DNA from: an uncultured Paracoccaceae bacterium
GTDB lineage: Bacteria > Pseudomonadota > Alphaproteobacteria > Rhodobacterales > Rhodobacteraceae
Direction of reading: 5' to 3'
DNA length: 64,000 bases
NCBI GenBank assembly: GCA_947493255.1
Contig: CANLQK010000005.1
Span: 213,078 to 277,077, forward strand
Below are positions 16,695-25,122 of the stretch, piece by piece (positions within the stretch are counted from its first letter, which is position 1; each line of letters starts with the position of its first letter). A program made the translations under genes and the position numbers. The notes beneath the pieces were generated by a model. It saw nothing but the letters and a program-made list of their open reading frames with translations. It searched no databases and had not been told where the DNA came from.

Positions 16695-18128
16695 TTACTC
16701 AGCTGCTACAGCGGCCCCTTGGTTCAGGTATTCCAGCATCGCTTCGGCTGCATCGCGACCGTCCTTAATCGCCCAAACAACAAGCGATGCACCGCGCACA
16801 ATATCACCCGCAGCAAACACGCCATCTAGGCTTGTCTGACCGGACGTGAACTCGGCTTTGATCGTGCCCCAACGGGTGACTTCCAGCTCTGGCACACCCC
16901 AAAGTGTCGGAATGTCTTCTGGCGAAAAGCCCAGCGCCTGAACAACCAGATCGGCCTCTTCAACGTAGTCACTGCCCTCAATCAGTTCAGGCATCTGACG
17001 ACCGGTCGCATCTGGTGCGCCAAGACGCATCTTTTGCACCATCACACCTTCAACGCTGTTTCCTTTGAAACCGTTAGGTGCAGACAGCCAAACAAATTCT
17101 ACGCCTTCTTCTTCGGCGTTTTGGGTCTCGCGTTGTGACCCTGGCATGTTTGCACGGTCACGACGATACAGGCATTTCACGCTTTCGGCACCTTGGCGAA
17201 CCGCCGTACGCACACAGTCCATTGCTGTGTCACCGCCACCGATGACAACAACCTTCTTGCCCTCTGCATTCAAGGACCCGTTGTCGAATTCTTCAACGTC
17301 ATCCCCAAACGATTTGCGGTTGCTCGCTGTAAGGTAATCAATCGCACGAACGATGCCGTCCGCACCCACACCTGGGGCTTCCATTTCCCGTGTTTTATAG
17401 ACGCCTGTGGCAATAAGCACTGCTTCGTGCTTGCCGCGGATCGCGTCAAACGACAGGTCTTCGCCCACGTTACAGTTCATCACAAACTCTACGCCGCCAT
17501 CTTCCAACTGCTGCATACGCTGCATGACGATGTCTTTTTCCAGCTTAAAGCCAGGGATACCGTAAGTTAGCAAACCACCCCCGCGATCGTAGCGATCATA
17601 TACGGTAACTTGAACGCCTTGGCGGCGCAGCATATCAGCCGCAGCCAAACCGCCTGGACCGGCCCCGATAATGCCGACGCTTTCGGTGCGTTCCACAGAC
17701 GGTTTGATCGGCTTGACCCAACCGTTCTCGAACGCGGTGTCGGTGATGTATTTTTCAACAGACCCGATGGTCACGGTGCCGTGGCCAGACTGTTCAATCA
17801 CACAGTTGCCTTCGCACAGGCGATCCTGCGGGCAAATACGACCACAAATTTCAGGGAACGTGTTTGTCGCCTGAGAAATCTCGTATGCTTCTTCCAGACG
17901 GCCTTCTGCAGTCATGCGCAGCCAATCAGGGATGTTGTTGTGCAACGGGCAATGCGATTGGCAATACGGAACACCACACTGCGAACAACGCGACGCCTGC
18001 TCTTCAGCTTTTGCAGTAGCGTACTCAGCGTAAATCTCGCCGAAATCTTCTTTACGTAGATTGGGCGGACGCTTCTCCGGCATATCGCGATCTACATCCA
18101 CGAACTTCAACATCTTTTGTCCAGCCAC
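16695..18128 (-). CDS. gltD: Glutamate synthase (NADPH) small subunit
   Basis: NADPH-binding subunit that feeds electrons to GltB. 477 residues from the chosen GTG at 18128, which has GGGAG about eight bases upstream; a TTG at 18143 is less likely. Cysteine clusters for Fe-S centres are visible near the N terminus (CSQCGVPYCQSHCPL and CGRICPQDRLCEGNC). Two dinucleotide folds follow: GAGPGGLAAADML for FAD and VVIGGGDTAMDC for NADPH. The C terminus has FAAGDIVRGASLVVWAIKDG. It is first in the minus-strand gltD, secreted protein, gltB series and is divergent from uppP across 213 bp. Confidence 0.97.
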   Translation of the reverse strand: MAGQKMLKFVDVDRDMPEKRPPNLRKEDFGEIYAEYATAKAEEQASRCSQCGVPYCQSHCPLHNNIPDWLRMTAEGRLEEAYEISQATNTFPEICGRICPQDRLCEGNCVIEQSGHGTVTIGSVEKYITDTAFENGWVKPIKPSVERTESVGIIGAGPGGLAAADMLRRQGVQVTVYDRYDRGGGLLTYGIPGFKLEKDIVMQRMQQLEDGGVEFVMNCNVGEDLSFDAIRGKHEAVLIATGVYKTREMEAPGVGADGIVRAIDYLTASNRKSFGDDVEEFDNGSLNAEGKKVVVIGGGDTAMDCVRTAVRQGAESVKCLYRRDRANMPGSQRETQNAEEEGVEFVWLSAPNGFKGNSVEGVMVQKMRLGAPDATGRQMPELIEGSDYVEEADLVVQALGFSPEDIPTLWGVPELEVTRWGTIKAEFTSGQTSLDGVFAAGDIVRGASLVVWAIKDGRDAAEAMLEYLNQGAAVAAE

Positions 18129-18341
18129 AGGGTCATCTCCCAATCAAATTCAGAACGCACCGTCTAATCGCTCCCGTCACGAAAGAAAAGTCAGTACGCC
18201 TGACCTATTTACGGAAAATTATACCCCGATCAAGCTACAAATGAGTTCTATGGCAATTTTTTAGGTCCGGATCGGCCCCATCATCCCCCTTTCCCTAGAT
18301 TCCGTTTGAATTAGAAAGAACAAAACGAATCGGACACACCT

Positions 18342-19145
18342 ATGCCTCTGCTTACCCTCCTGCTTGTCGCGCTTATCCAAGGCATCACCGAATTCTTGCC
18401 CGTATCCTCATCTGGACACCTTATTTTATTGCCTCAACTGACAGGAATGGATGATCAGGGTCAGGTCATCGACGTCGCTGTTCACGTCGGTACATTGTTC
18501 GCCGTCATCTTATATTTTTGGCCCGACGTGCGGGCCGGACTGATTGGGTTAGGCCGCCTCGCCCGTGGCAAAGTAGACACGCAAGGCGCCCGTTTGGCGT
18601 TGGGATTAATCGTTGCAACGATCCCTGTGGTCATATTCGGGTTAGTTCTAAAACTAACCGGTTTAGACGACGCAATGCGGTCAATCACCGTAATCGGCTG
18701 GACGATGTTGATCTTTGGCATCGTTCTTTATTGGGCCGACCAAACCGGCCCCACCACAAGAACCGCAAACGATTGGTCCGTCAAACATGCGCTTACCATG
18801 GGATTTTGGCAGGCCATCTCGCTCATCCCCGGTACATCGCGTTCAGGTATCACCATCACCGCGGCACGTCAGTTGGGCTACACCCGCGAAGACGGCGCAA
18901 AGCTGGCGATGCTCATGTCGATCCCTACAATCATCGCCTCTGGTGTTTTGCTTGGGGCCGAAGTGGTTCTCACAGCCGACAGCCAAGCCGCACGTGACGG
19001 CGCGATCGCAGCAGCGTTCGCCTTTGTCGCAGCGCTTGCTGCGCTATCTTTGATGATGCGGCTTTTGAAATCCGTCAGCTTCACGCCCTACGTAATCTAC
19101 CGTGTGGTGCTGGGCGTAATTCTACTATGGATCGCTTACACTTAA
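18342..19145 (+). CDS. uppP: Undecaprenyl-diphosphatase
   Basis: Integral membrane enzyme that recycles undecaprenyl diphosphate to the monophosphate carrier for peptidoglycan and glycan assembly. 267 residues, about eight membrane segments. Signature motifs: QGITEFLPVSSSGHLIL at the N terminus and PGTSRSGITI at about 163-172, both needed for the active site. The gene is divergent from gltD and its stop overlaps the stop of the convergent NDUFA9-like gene by 4 bp, so no room exists for an independent terminator between them. Resistance to bacitracin is a known side effect of this family. Confidence 0.96.
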   Translation: MPLLTLLLVALIQGITEFLPVSSSGHLILLPQLTGMDDQGQVIDVAVHVGTLFAVILYFWPDVRAGLIGLGRLARGKVDTQGARLALGLIVATIPVVIFGLVLKLTGLDDAMRSITVIGWTMLIFGIVLYWADQTGPTTRTANDWSVKHALTMGFWQAISLIPGTSRSGITITAARQLGYTREDGAKLAMLMSIPTIIASGVLLGAEVVLTADSQAARDGAIAAAFAFVAALAALSLMMRLLKSVSFTPYVIYRVVLGVILLWIAYT

Positions 19146-20119
19146 ACCTTCAGGTTTTTCGCGCTTTCTTTGATCGCGTCATACTGCCCACTTGGGCGGT
19201 ACCGCCACAGGTAATCTGGCAAAATCGCTTCCATCGCTGTCGGCACATGGCCAAGGGCCTCAAACCCCTGCGCACCTTCTGAAACGACGTTATCAACCTT
19301 TAGGTTTTCAACCTGATCGGCCGTCAGTGGCCCTCGCACCAAACCAAGGCTCATCACCCGACCAACCTTGAAACCAAACGCCATAACCTTCGCAGCCCAG
19401 AACGGAATGTTCAAAACCAAACGACGACGACGCACAACGACGAGCATCTGATCCATCAGCTCACGCATTGTGTTCACATCTGGTCCACCCAACTCAAAGG
19501 TACCAGTTGCAGCACCTTCAACACCCATCACGGCGGCGGCGGCAACATCATCAACATACACAGGCTGGAATTTCGTATTTGCACCAACAATCGGCAAAAC
19601 AGGACCAAACCGCGTCATACCCGCAAAGCGGTTAAAGAACCCGTCTTCCATACCGAAAATAATAGACGGTCGGATGATCATCGCATTAGGCATATGTGCC
19701 AAAACAGCAGCTTCACCAGCAGCCTTTGTTCGGGAATATTCGCTTTCGCTTTCAGCATCTGCACCAATGGCCGAAATGTGGGTCATTGCAGAAACACCGT
19801 TTGCTGCAGCAATGCGCGCGATACGTTCAGCACCCTCGACCTGCACCGCTTCGAATGTGTTCTTACCGATCTCGTCCAACACCCCGACGCAGTTCACAAC
19901 CGCATCAGCGCCCTGCATCACGGATGCAACAGACGCGTCGTCGCGAATATTACAGAAGACAGGTTCGACCTGCCCAACAGCGCCATATGGCTTAACGAAC
20001 ATTGCTTCGTTCGGGTTGCGCACAGCAACGCGCACCCGCCAGCCAGCTTTAGCTAGACGTCGTGCGATATACCGTCCGACAAAACCGGACCCGCCGTAGA
20101 TGGTGACAAGTTTGGACAT
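19142..20119 (-). CDS. Complex I NDUFA9-like NAD(P)-binding protein
   Basis: Atypical short-chain dehydrogenase/epimerase fold of 325 residues. The N terminus has the nucleotide-binding GGSGFVGRYIARRLAKAG, then NCVGVLDEIGKNTFEAV and the FELGGPDVNTMRELM loop seen in NmrA-like and NDUFA9-like proteins. In alphaproteobacteria such proteins are annotated as homologues of the eukaryotic complex I accessory subunit NDUFA9; whether this one joins complex I is not shown. Tail-to-tail overlap with uppP. The upstream gap to tRNA-Leu (20120-20312) contains no visible gene. Confidence 0.9.
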   Translation of the reverse strand: MSKLVTIYGGSGFVGRYIARRLAKAGWRVRVAVRNPNEAMFVKPYGAVGQVEPVFCNIRDDASVASVMQGADAVVNCVGVLDEIGKNTFEAVQVEGAERIARIAAANGVSAMTHISAIGADAESESEYSRTKAAGEAAVLAHMPNAMIIRPSIIFGMEDGFFNRFAGMTRFGPVLPIVGANTKFQPVYVDDVAAAAVMGVEGAATGTFELGGPDVNTMRELMDQMLVVVRRRRLVLNIPFWAAKVMAFGFKVGRVMSLGLVRGPLTADQVENLKVDNVVSEGAQGFEALGHVPTAMEAILPDYLWRYRPSGQYDAIKESAKNLKV

Positions 20120-20312
20120 AGCAAGATTCCTTCGGACGAGATTGACCCCGATTTACCCTCACGGACCTTCATAAACAAGGCGTATATTCGAAAGCACATT
20201 TGGCTCCTTCTACAGACAGGTACCAATAAAAACTCCACCTGCCGTTTTTCACGCTGGAATCGCGTTGACACCTTTCGCAGACACGCCTAAACGCTCTCCT
20301 CACGTGATCTGT

Positions 20313-20399
20313 GCCCAGATGGCGGAATTGGTAGACGCGCCAGCTTCAGGTGCTGGTGTCCGTATGGACGTGGAGGTTCGAGTCCTCTTCTGGGCACCA
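20313..20399 (+). tRNA. tRNA-Leu (anticodon CAG)
   Basis: Acceptor arms GCCCAGA and TCTGGGC pair fully, followed by ACCA, so CCA is encoded. The D-arm reads GCGGAATTGGTAGACGCG, the anticodon stem is CCAGC/GCTGG with loop TTCAGGT, and the T-arm has GGTTCGAGTCC. The long variable arm (TGTCCGTATGGACG) is typical of class II leucine tRNA. A TTGACA at 20265-20270 is a possible -35; a good -10 was not seen. rnd starts 26 bp after the CCA, with no terminator between, so both may be on one transcript. Confidence 0.97.
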
Positions 20400-20401
20400 T
20401 C

Positions 20402-20423
20402 CTTTCCACATGTTAGAGGAAAG
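20402..20423 (+). promoter_or_regulatory. Hairpin that can cover the rnd ribosome-binding site
   Basis: CTTTCC at 20402-20407, just after the tRNA CCA end, is complementary to GGAAAG at 20418-20423, which is the ribosome-binding site of rnd (ATG at 20426). The loop is 10 bases. Whether the stem forms in vivo is unknown. Confidence 0.45.
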
Positions 20424-20425
20424 AG

Positions 20426-21037
20426 ATGACAAACCACCTTTACCAAAATGACTTACCCGATGATCTGGATCTCGGTCCTATTGTAGCAATTGATTGCGAA
20501 ACAATGGGGCTTAATCCGCATCGCGACCGCCTTTGTTTGATCCAAATGTCTAGCGGCGATGGAGATTGTCATTTGGTGCAGATTAAACCAGGCCAAACCG
20601 AGGCATCCAACATCTGTAAATTGTTGGCTAACCCAGATGTTCTAAAGCTGTTTCATTACGGCCGCTTTGATATCGCCGCGATGGCCCAAGCCTTCGGAAC
20701 CGTTGCCGCCCCTGTTTATTGTACCAAAATTGTAAGCAAACTTGTCCGCACATACACTGACCGCCACGGACTGCGAAATTTGCTACAGGACACCCTTGGG
20801 ATCGATATTTCTAAGTTCCAGCAACAATCAAACTGGGGTTCGGAAAACCTGACCGATGCCCAACTATCTTATGCAGCATCGGATGTGTTACACCTTCATA
20901 AATTACGTGAGGTGCTAAATGAACGTTTAGAACGTGAAGGGCGCACCGAAATGGCGCAAGCTTGTTTTGATTTTCTCCCCATGCGTGCCCAACTGGATTT
21001 GGCAGGCTGGCCCGACCAGGATATTTTTTCACATTAA
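20426..21037 (+). CDS. rnd: Ribonuclease D, short exonuclease-domain form
   Basis: 3'-to-5' exoribonuclease of the DEDD type that trims tRNA 3' ends. The DEDDy residues can be seen: IDCETMGL (Asp and Glu), FHYGRFDIAAM (Asp) and SYAASDVLHL (Tyr and Asp). At 203 residues it contains only the exonuclease domain and lacks the HRDC domains of the approximately 375-residue enterobacterial enzyme; short forms like this are usual in Rhodobacteraceae. The stop overlaps the kdsD start (TAATG), so it heads the envelope operon. Its location 26 bp after tRNA-Leu is functionally suggestive. Confidence 0.92.
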   Translation: MTNHLYQNDLPDDLDLGPIVAIDCETMGLNPHRDRLCLIQMSSGDGDCHLVQIKPGQTEASNICKLLANPDVLKLFHYGRFDIAAMAQAFGTVAAPVYCTKIVSKLVRTYTDRHGLRNLLQDTLGIDISKFQQQSNWGSENLTDAQLSYAASDVLHLHKLREVLNERLEREGRTEMAQACFDFLPMRAQLDLAGWPDQDIFSH

Positions 21038-22002
21038 TGGCACAGACACGTTTTCTTGACACCGCTCGCCGCGTTATTCGCGCCGAAGCAGATGCTCTCA
21101 ACCTACTTGCTGATTCATTGGATGGCTCTATTTCTGATGCTGTCGACCTGATCCTGAACGCGCAGGGGCGCGTTATCGTGTCTGGCATAGGCAAATCCGG
21201 CCACATCGCCCGCAAAATCTCCGCAACGTTAGCCAGCACCGGTACGCCCGCTTATTTTGTTCACCCAGCCGAAGCGTCCCATGGCGACCTTGGAATGGTT
21301 ACAAATGGCGATGTCGTATTAGCAATATCAAATTCCGGCGAAGCGCCAGAGCTTGCAAACCTACTGTCCTACACACAGCGTTTTGGCATTCCGTTGATAG
21401 GAATCACCAGCAAACCGTCCAGCACCTTGGCGACCCATTGTGACATCACATTGCTTATGCCAAAGCAGCCCGAAGCATGCGGCACCGGCGTCGTACCAAC
21501 AACATCCACCACGATGACTTTGGCCTTGGGTGACGCGCTTGCCGTCGCATTGATGGAACATCGTGCGTTCACGGCCGAAAATTTCCGCGCGTTCCACCCA
21601 GGCGGAAAACTTGGCGCACAACTGGCCCAAGTCGGTGACCTAATGCACAAAGGCGATGCAGTGCCGCTTTCGGGTGAAGATACCCCAATGAGCGATACCC
21701 TGCTGACCATCAGCCAAAAAGGGTTCGGAGTAGTTGGCGTGTTGGACGACAATGGCTACCTTACAGGGATCGTGACCGACGGCGACTTGCGTCGGAGCAT
21801 GGCCGGACTGTTGGATCTGACGGCGGGACAAGTCATGACTCGTGACCCTCGCACTATTCACCCTGACGCACTGGCCGAAGAGGCTTTGAATGTGATGCAA
21901 GGTAGCAAAATTACGTGTCTGTTTGTCGTGGATCCAAACGGATCGCGAAACGTTGTGGGCATTTTGCACATCCACGACTGCCTTCGCGCGGGCGTCGTCT
22001 GA
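21037..22002 (+). CDS. kdsD: Arabinose-5-phosphate isomerase (KdsD/KpsF/GutQ family)
   Basis: Interconverts ribulose 5-phosphate and arabinose 5-phosphate, the first step to Kdo for lipopolysaccharide. 321 residues. The SIS isomerase domain covers about 20-190, with VSGIGKSGHIARKISATLAS, the HPAEASHGDLGMV region and the ISNSGEAPELANLL motif. Two CBS domains fill about 205-320 (the second begins near VMTRDPRTIHPDALAEE). It overlaps the rnd stop by one base and is followed one base later by lptC, consistent with an LPS operon. kdsB (30034) completes the CMP-Kdo route further along, on the other strand. Confidence 0.94.
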   Translation: MAQTRFLDTARRVIRAEADALNLLADSLDGSISDAVDLILNAQGRVIVSGIGKSGHIARKISATLASTGTPAYFVHPAEASHGDLGMVTNGDVVLAISNSGEAPELANLLSYTQRFGIPLIGITSKPSSTLATHCDITLLMPKQPEACGTGVVPTTSTTMTLALGDALAVALMEHRAFTAENFRAFHPGGKLGAQLAQVGDLMHKGDAVPLSGEDTPMSDTLLTISQKGFGVVGVLDDNGYLTGIVTDGDLRRSMAGLLDLTAGQVMTRDPRTIHPDALAEEALNVMQGSKITCLFVVDPNGSRNVVGILHIHDCLRAGVV

Positions 22003-22003
22003 C

Positions 22004-22591
22004 ATGTTTGGTGATGAAAGCTATTCTCAATTTGTTGGCTTTCTGAAGATCAGCCTGCCTTTGGCTGCATTAGCGCTTATGTCGACGGTCTTTTTGTTCG
22101 CCCGTTCACCCAGTCAAGAGAATGCAATCCCGTACGCCGAGTTGGAAGAAATCGCAGCAGAAGCGCGGCTATCTGGCGCACGATTATCAGGCATTGCCGA
22201 TGATGGCTCGGTTATCGAAGTAAACGCGCGGCATGCCACGCCACAGGGCAACATTCTAAGCGTCGAGGCAATGACAGCATCAATCGAGTCTGTGGACGGA
22301 ACTCTGATCGAAATCAGCTCGGGCGGAGGAGAAATCAACAACACTGAGCGTACAGCGCGCCTGACAGGTCTTACACGTCTCGACACATCTAACGGATTCG
22401 AGATGGAAACCGCTGGAATAACCGCGAACCTAACCACAGGCCGCATTGTTTCTGACGGTGCCCTAGAGGTACAAACACCTTTCGGAGCACTTACTGCTGG
22501 TCAGCTTATCGTCGAAACTCCAAATTCGACCAATGGCCAAGTGATGCTTTTCCAAAACGGTGTTCGGCTGGTATACACCCCGCAACAATAG
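22004..22591 (+). CDS. lptC: Lipopolysaccharide transport periplasmic protein LptC
   Basis: Bitopic inner-membrane component of the Lpt bridge that moves lipopolysaccharide to the outer membrane. 195 residues: a short cytoplasmic start, one membrane segment at about 13-34 (VGFLKISLPLAALALMSTVF), then a periplasmic beta-jellyroll-like part with repeated turns (DGTLIEISSGGGEINNTERT). The ATG at 22004 sits one base after the kdsD stop; longer readings begin inside kdsD. The gene precedes lptA and lptB in the standard order. Confidence 0.9.
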   Translation: MFGDESYSQFVGFLKISLPLAALALMSTVFLFARSPSQENAIPYAELEEIAAEARLSGARLSGIADDGSVIEVNARHATPQGNILSVEAMTASIESVDGTLIEISSGGGEINNTERTARLTGLTRLDTSNGFEMETAGITANLTTGRIVSDGALEVQTPFGALTAGQLIVETPNSTNGQVMLFQNGVRLVYTPQQ

Positions 22592-22601
22592 GATTCTTGT
22601 C

Positions 22602-23087
22602 GTGACGATTTTTAAAACCGCCTTGCTTTGCGCTGCTATACTGACCGTCACTCCGACGTTTGCACAAACGAATATCAACCTTGGCGGCATCAGTGCCGAC
22701 CCTACCGCGCCTGTTGAAATCACCGCTGACAATCTAAGTGTTGATCAGGAAAGCGGAACTGCTGTTTTTCAAGGGAATGTGGTGCTGGGGCAAGGCAACT
22801 TACGCCTGTCTGCTGCCCGTGTTCAAGTCGTCTATGGAAGCGGTGGTGGGGACATCAGCCGGCTTTCCGCTAGCGGGGGCGTGACGTTTGTAACCGCGAC
22901 CGAAGCCGCCGAAGCACAAAACGCCGAATATGATCTTGATGCCGGTACTTTGGTGATGTCTGGCAGCGTGTTATTGACCCAAGGCTCTAGCGCGATCTCG
23001 GCCGATACCATGCGGGTCAATCTTTCAAATGGATCAGCGCAAATGGAAGGTCGCGTGCGGACTGTTTTTAACCAGGGCAATAATTGA
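22602..23087 (+). CDS. lptA: Lipopolysaccharide transport periplasmic protein LptA
   Basis: Periplasmic link between LptC and the outer-membrane LptDE complex. 161 residues from the GTG at 22602, which has AGGA upstream and gives a clean signal peptide (TIFKTALLCAAILTVTPTFAQ). The mature part has the OstA-like jellyroll repeats: PVEITADNLSVDQESGTAVF, NVVLGQGNLRLSAARVQVVY and NAEYDLDAGTLVMSG. Reading from 22560 would place extra residues inside lptC and remove the signal peptide from the N terminus. The stop overlaps the lptB start. Confidence 0.92.
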   Translation: MTIFKTALLCAAILTVTPTFAQTNINLGGISADPTAPVEITADNLSVDQESGTAVFQGNVVLGQGNLRLSAARVQVVYGSGGGDISRLSASGGVTFVTATEAAEAQNAEYDLDAGTLVMSGSVLLTQGSSAISADTMRVNLSNGSAQMEGRVRTVFNQGNN

Positions 23088-23851
23088 TGCCTGATCCAAA
23101 ACCAAACCTGACTGTCACCGAAGGTGATGTCGGCCTAAAGGTCGTGAACCTTCGTAAGAGCTATCGTAAACGGTTGGTGATACGTGATGTAAGCATGCAA
23201 CTGGGCCGTGGTGAAGTTGTTGCACTGTTAGGTCCAAACGGATCCGGCAAAACGACCTGTTTTTATTCGATTGCGGGGCTCGTCACGCCAGAAGCAGGGC
23301 AAGTTTTGGTCGATGGACGCAACGTCACTACGCTTCCGATGTATCGAAGGGCGAAGCTGGGCATTGGTTACCTACCTCAGGAAATGTCTATTTTTCGAGG
23401 CTTAAACGTCGAAGAGAACATTCTTTCAATCCTTCAAATTTCCGAACCTGACAGGACTCGCAGGCGCGAAAGATTGGAAGAATTGCTGTCTGAGTTTTCC
23501 ATTGAACATCTGCGCCGTGCACCGGCATTGGCCTTGTCGGGTGGGGAACGTCGACGCGCAGAAATTGCGCGATGTCTTGCTGCTGACCCGAAATATGTTT
23601 TGCTCGACGAACCATTTGCGGGGGTCGACCCAATCGCCGTCGGTGAGATTCGTGCATTGACCGCAGACCTGAAAAATCGTGGCATTGGCGTATTGATTAC
23701 AGATCATAACGTCCAGGAAACATTACAAATTGTCGACCGAGCATATATTTTGCATGACGGTAAAATCTTGATGTCAGGCACCACCGAAGAGGTGGTGGAA
23801 GACGAGAACGTGCGTCGTGTATATTTGGGCAATTCCTTCCGCGTCACCTGA
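23087..23851 (+). CDS. lptB: LPS export ABC transporter ATP-binding protein
   Basis: Cytoplasmic ATPase that powers LPS extraction by LptFG and the LptCA bridge. 254 residues. Walker A GPNGSGKTT, the signature LSGGERRRAEIARCLA, Walker B YVLLDEPFAGVDP and the H-loop ITDHNVQETL are all present. The ATG at 23087 shares an A with the lptA stop. lptF and lptG are not in the window. In many proteobacteria rpoN follows lptB; here the next gene is hpf after a 201-bp gap that contains no open gene. Confidence 0.96.
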   Translation: MPDPKPNLTVTEGDVGLKVVNLRKSYRKRLVIRDVSMQLGRGEVVALLGPNGSGKTTCFYSIAGLVTPEAGQVLVDGRNVTTLPMYRRAKLGIGYLPQEMSIFRGLNVEENILSILQISEPDRTRRRERLEELLSEFSIEHLRRAPALALSGGERRRAEIARCLAADPKYVLLDEPFAGVDPIAVGEIRALTADLKNRGIGVLITDHNVQETLQIVDRAYILHDGKILMSGTTEEVVEDENVRRVYLGNSFRVT

Positions 23852-24052
23852 CGCCCCATTGACATAGACGTCGTTTCGGCGCCCAATAGGGGAGATGACA
23901 AAGTCGGTTTTCAATACAGTCGGGATCACGCCTTACGGGCGCCAACTGCTTAGAACCAAATACTTTGCATCCTTCTCGACATTTTTGGCCTGAATTAACC
24001 GAACCTTATTGGTTCGCACGCCCGAATTGTCTGTAAACATAAAGGAGACGAG

Positions 24053-24628
24053 ATGCGCTATCAGATCACAGGAAAGCAAATCGACATTGGCGAAGCCCTG
24101 CAAACACACGTGCAGAGCGAATTAGGAGAGGTTTTTGGCAAATATGCAGGACGACCGACAGATGCAAATGTGATTTTTTCCAAAAGCGGACATGAATATG
24201 TCTGCGAGACTGATGTGCATTTGTCCACCGGCCTGACTGCGCAAGCGAAAGGCCATGCTACTGAAATCTATGCAGCATTCGACAGTGCCTCTGAAAAAAT
24301 GGAGAAACAATTACGCCGTTACAAGCGTCGGTTGAAGGACCACCATAAGGAACGATCGCAACCCGTTGAACTTTCCGATGCAGGGTCCTATATCCTCGCA
24401 TCAAATACTGAGTCGGAGGACCCGGAGCCGGAAGGCGTAAATTCAATGATCGTGGCCGAGATGGAAACTAAGATACCATCTCTCTCCGTTGGAGAAGCCG
24501 TCATGCAAATGGAATTACAGCATGCCCCGGTCTTGGTTTTTCGGAATGAAGGACACAGCGGCGTCAACGTGGTATACCGCCGCGACGATGGTAACATCGG
24601 TTGGATTGATCCGCGTAACGCAGGCTAG
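24053..24628 (+). CDS. hpf: Ribosome hibernation-promoting factor, long form
   Basis: Binds the 30S subunit near the decoding centre and helps form inactive 100S ribosomes during stress or stationary phase. The N-terminal S30AE domain covers about residues 1-105 (GKQIDIGEALQTHVQSEL and RYKRRLKDHH). A linker follows, then the C-terminal domain at about 130-190 (SVGEAVMQMELQHAPVLVFR and VVYRRDDGNIGWIDPR) that mediates dimerisation in long forms. At 191 residues it is the long type. AAGGAGACGAG precedes the ATG. ptsN follows 28 bp later. Confidence 0.95.
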   Translation: MRYQITGKQIDIGEALQTHVQSELGEVFGKYAGRPTDANVIFSKSGHEYVCETDVHLSTGLTAQAKGHATEIYAAFDSASEKMEKQLRRYKRRLKDHHKERSQPVELSDAGSYILASNTESEDPEPEGVNSMIVAEMETKIPSLSVGEAVMQMELQHAPVLVFRNEGHSGVNVVYRRDDGNIGWIDPRNAG

Positions 24629-24656
24629 ACGGGCATTTGCTCGTTTTTTGGAAAAC

Positions 24657-25121
24657 ATGACCATACAGGACATTCTTCCGGCAACGGGCATTAAGATTAT
24701 TGCTGCAGCGAGCAGTAAGAAACGTCTGTTCCACGACCTCGGTGATATGGCGGATGCCTGCTTTGGCCTAAACCAGACCGCCGTGGTCGACGCGCTTCTT
24801 GATCGCGAAAACCTTGGTCCAACAGGTGTAGGCCATGGTGTTGCCTTGCCGCACGCTCGCATGCCTGGGCTTTCACAAGTTTGCGGACTTTTTGTTCGTA
24901 TCAAAAAACCATTGGACTTCGATGCTGTCGACCGGCAACCCGTCGACCTTGCCTTTGCACTGTTTGCACCCGAACAGGCTGGTGTTGAACATCTTAAGGC
25001 CCTTGCATTGGTATCTCGAACGCTTCGGGATGAGAATGTCTGCACGAAATTGCGCGCAAACGAAGATCCTTCAACAATCTACACGATCCTAACTGAAGCG
25101 ACTGAAGCACAAGCTGCCTAA
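24657..25121 (+). CDS. ptsN: Nitrogen-PTS enzyme IIA
   Basis: Regulatory phosphocarrier of the PTS-Ntr system, which links nitrogen and potassium status to cell physiology. 154 residues. The phosphorylation-site His lies in GHGVALPHARMPGL at about 61-74, and the helical C terminus (AGVEHLKALALVSRTLRD) matches EIIA-Ntr. The ATG at 24657 is chosen because earlier in-frame starts lie inside hpf. The stop is one base from the stop of the convergent GT14-type gene. PtsO and PtsP are not in the window. Confidence 0.92.
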   Translation: MTIQDILPATGIKIIAAASSKKRLFHDLGDMADACFGLNQTAVVDALLDRENLGPTGVGHGVALPHARMPGLSQVCGLFVRIKKPLDFDAVDRQPVDLAFALFAPEQAGVEHLKALALVSRTLRDENVCTKLRANEDPSTIYTILTEATEAQAA

Positions 25122-25122
25122 A

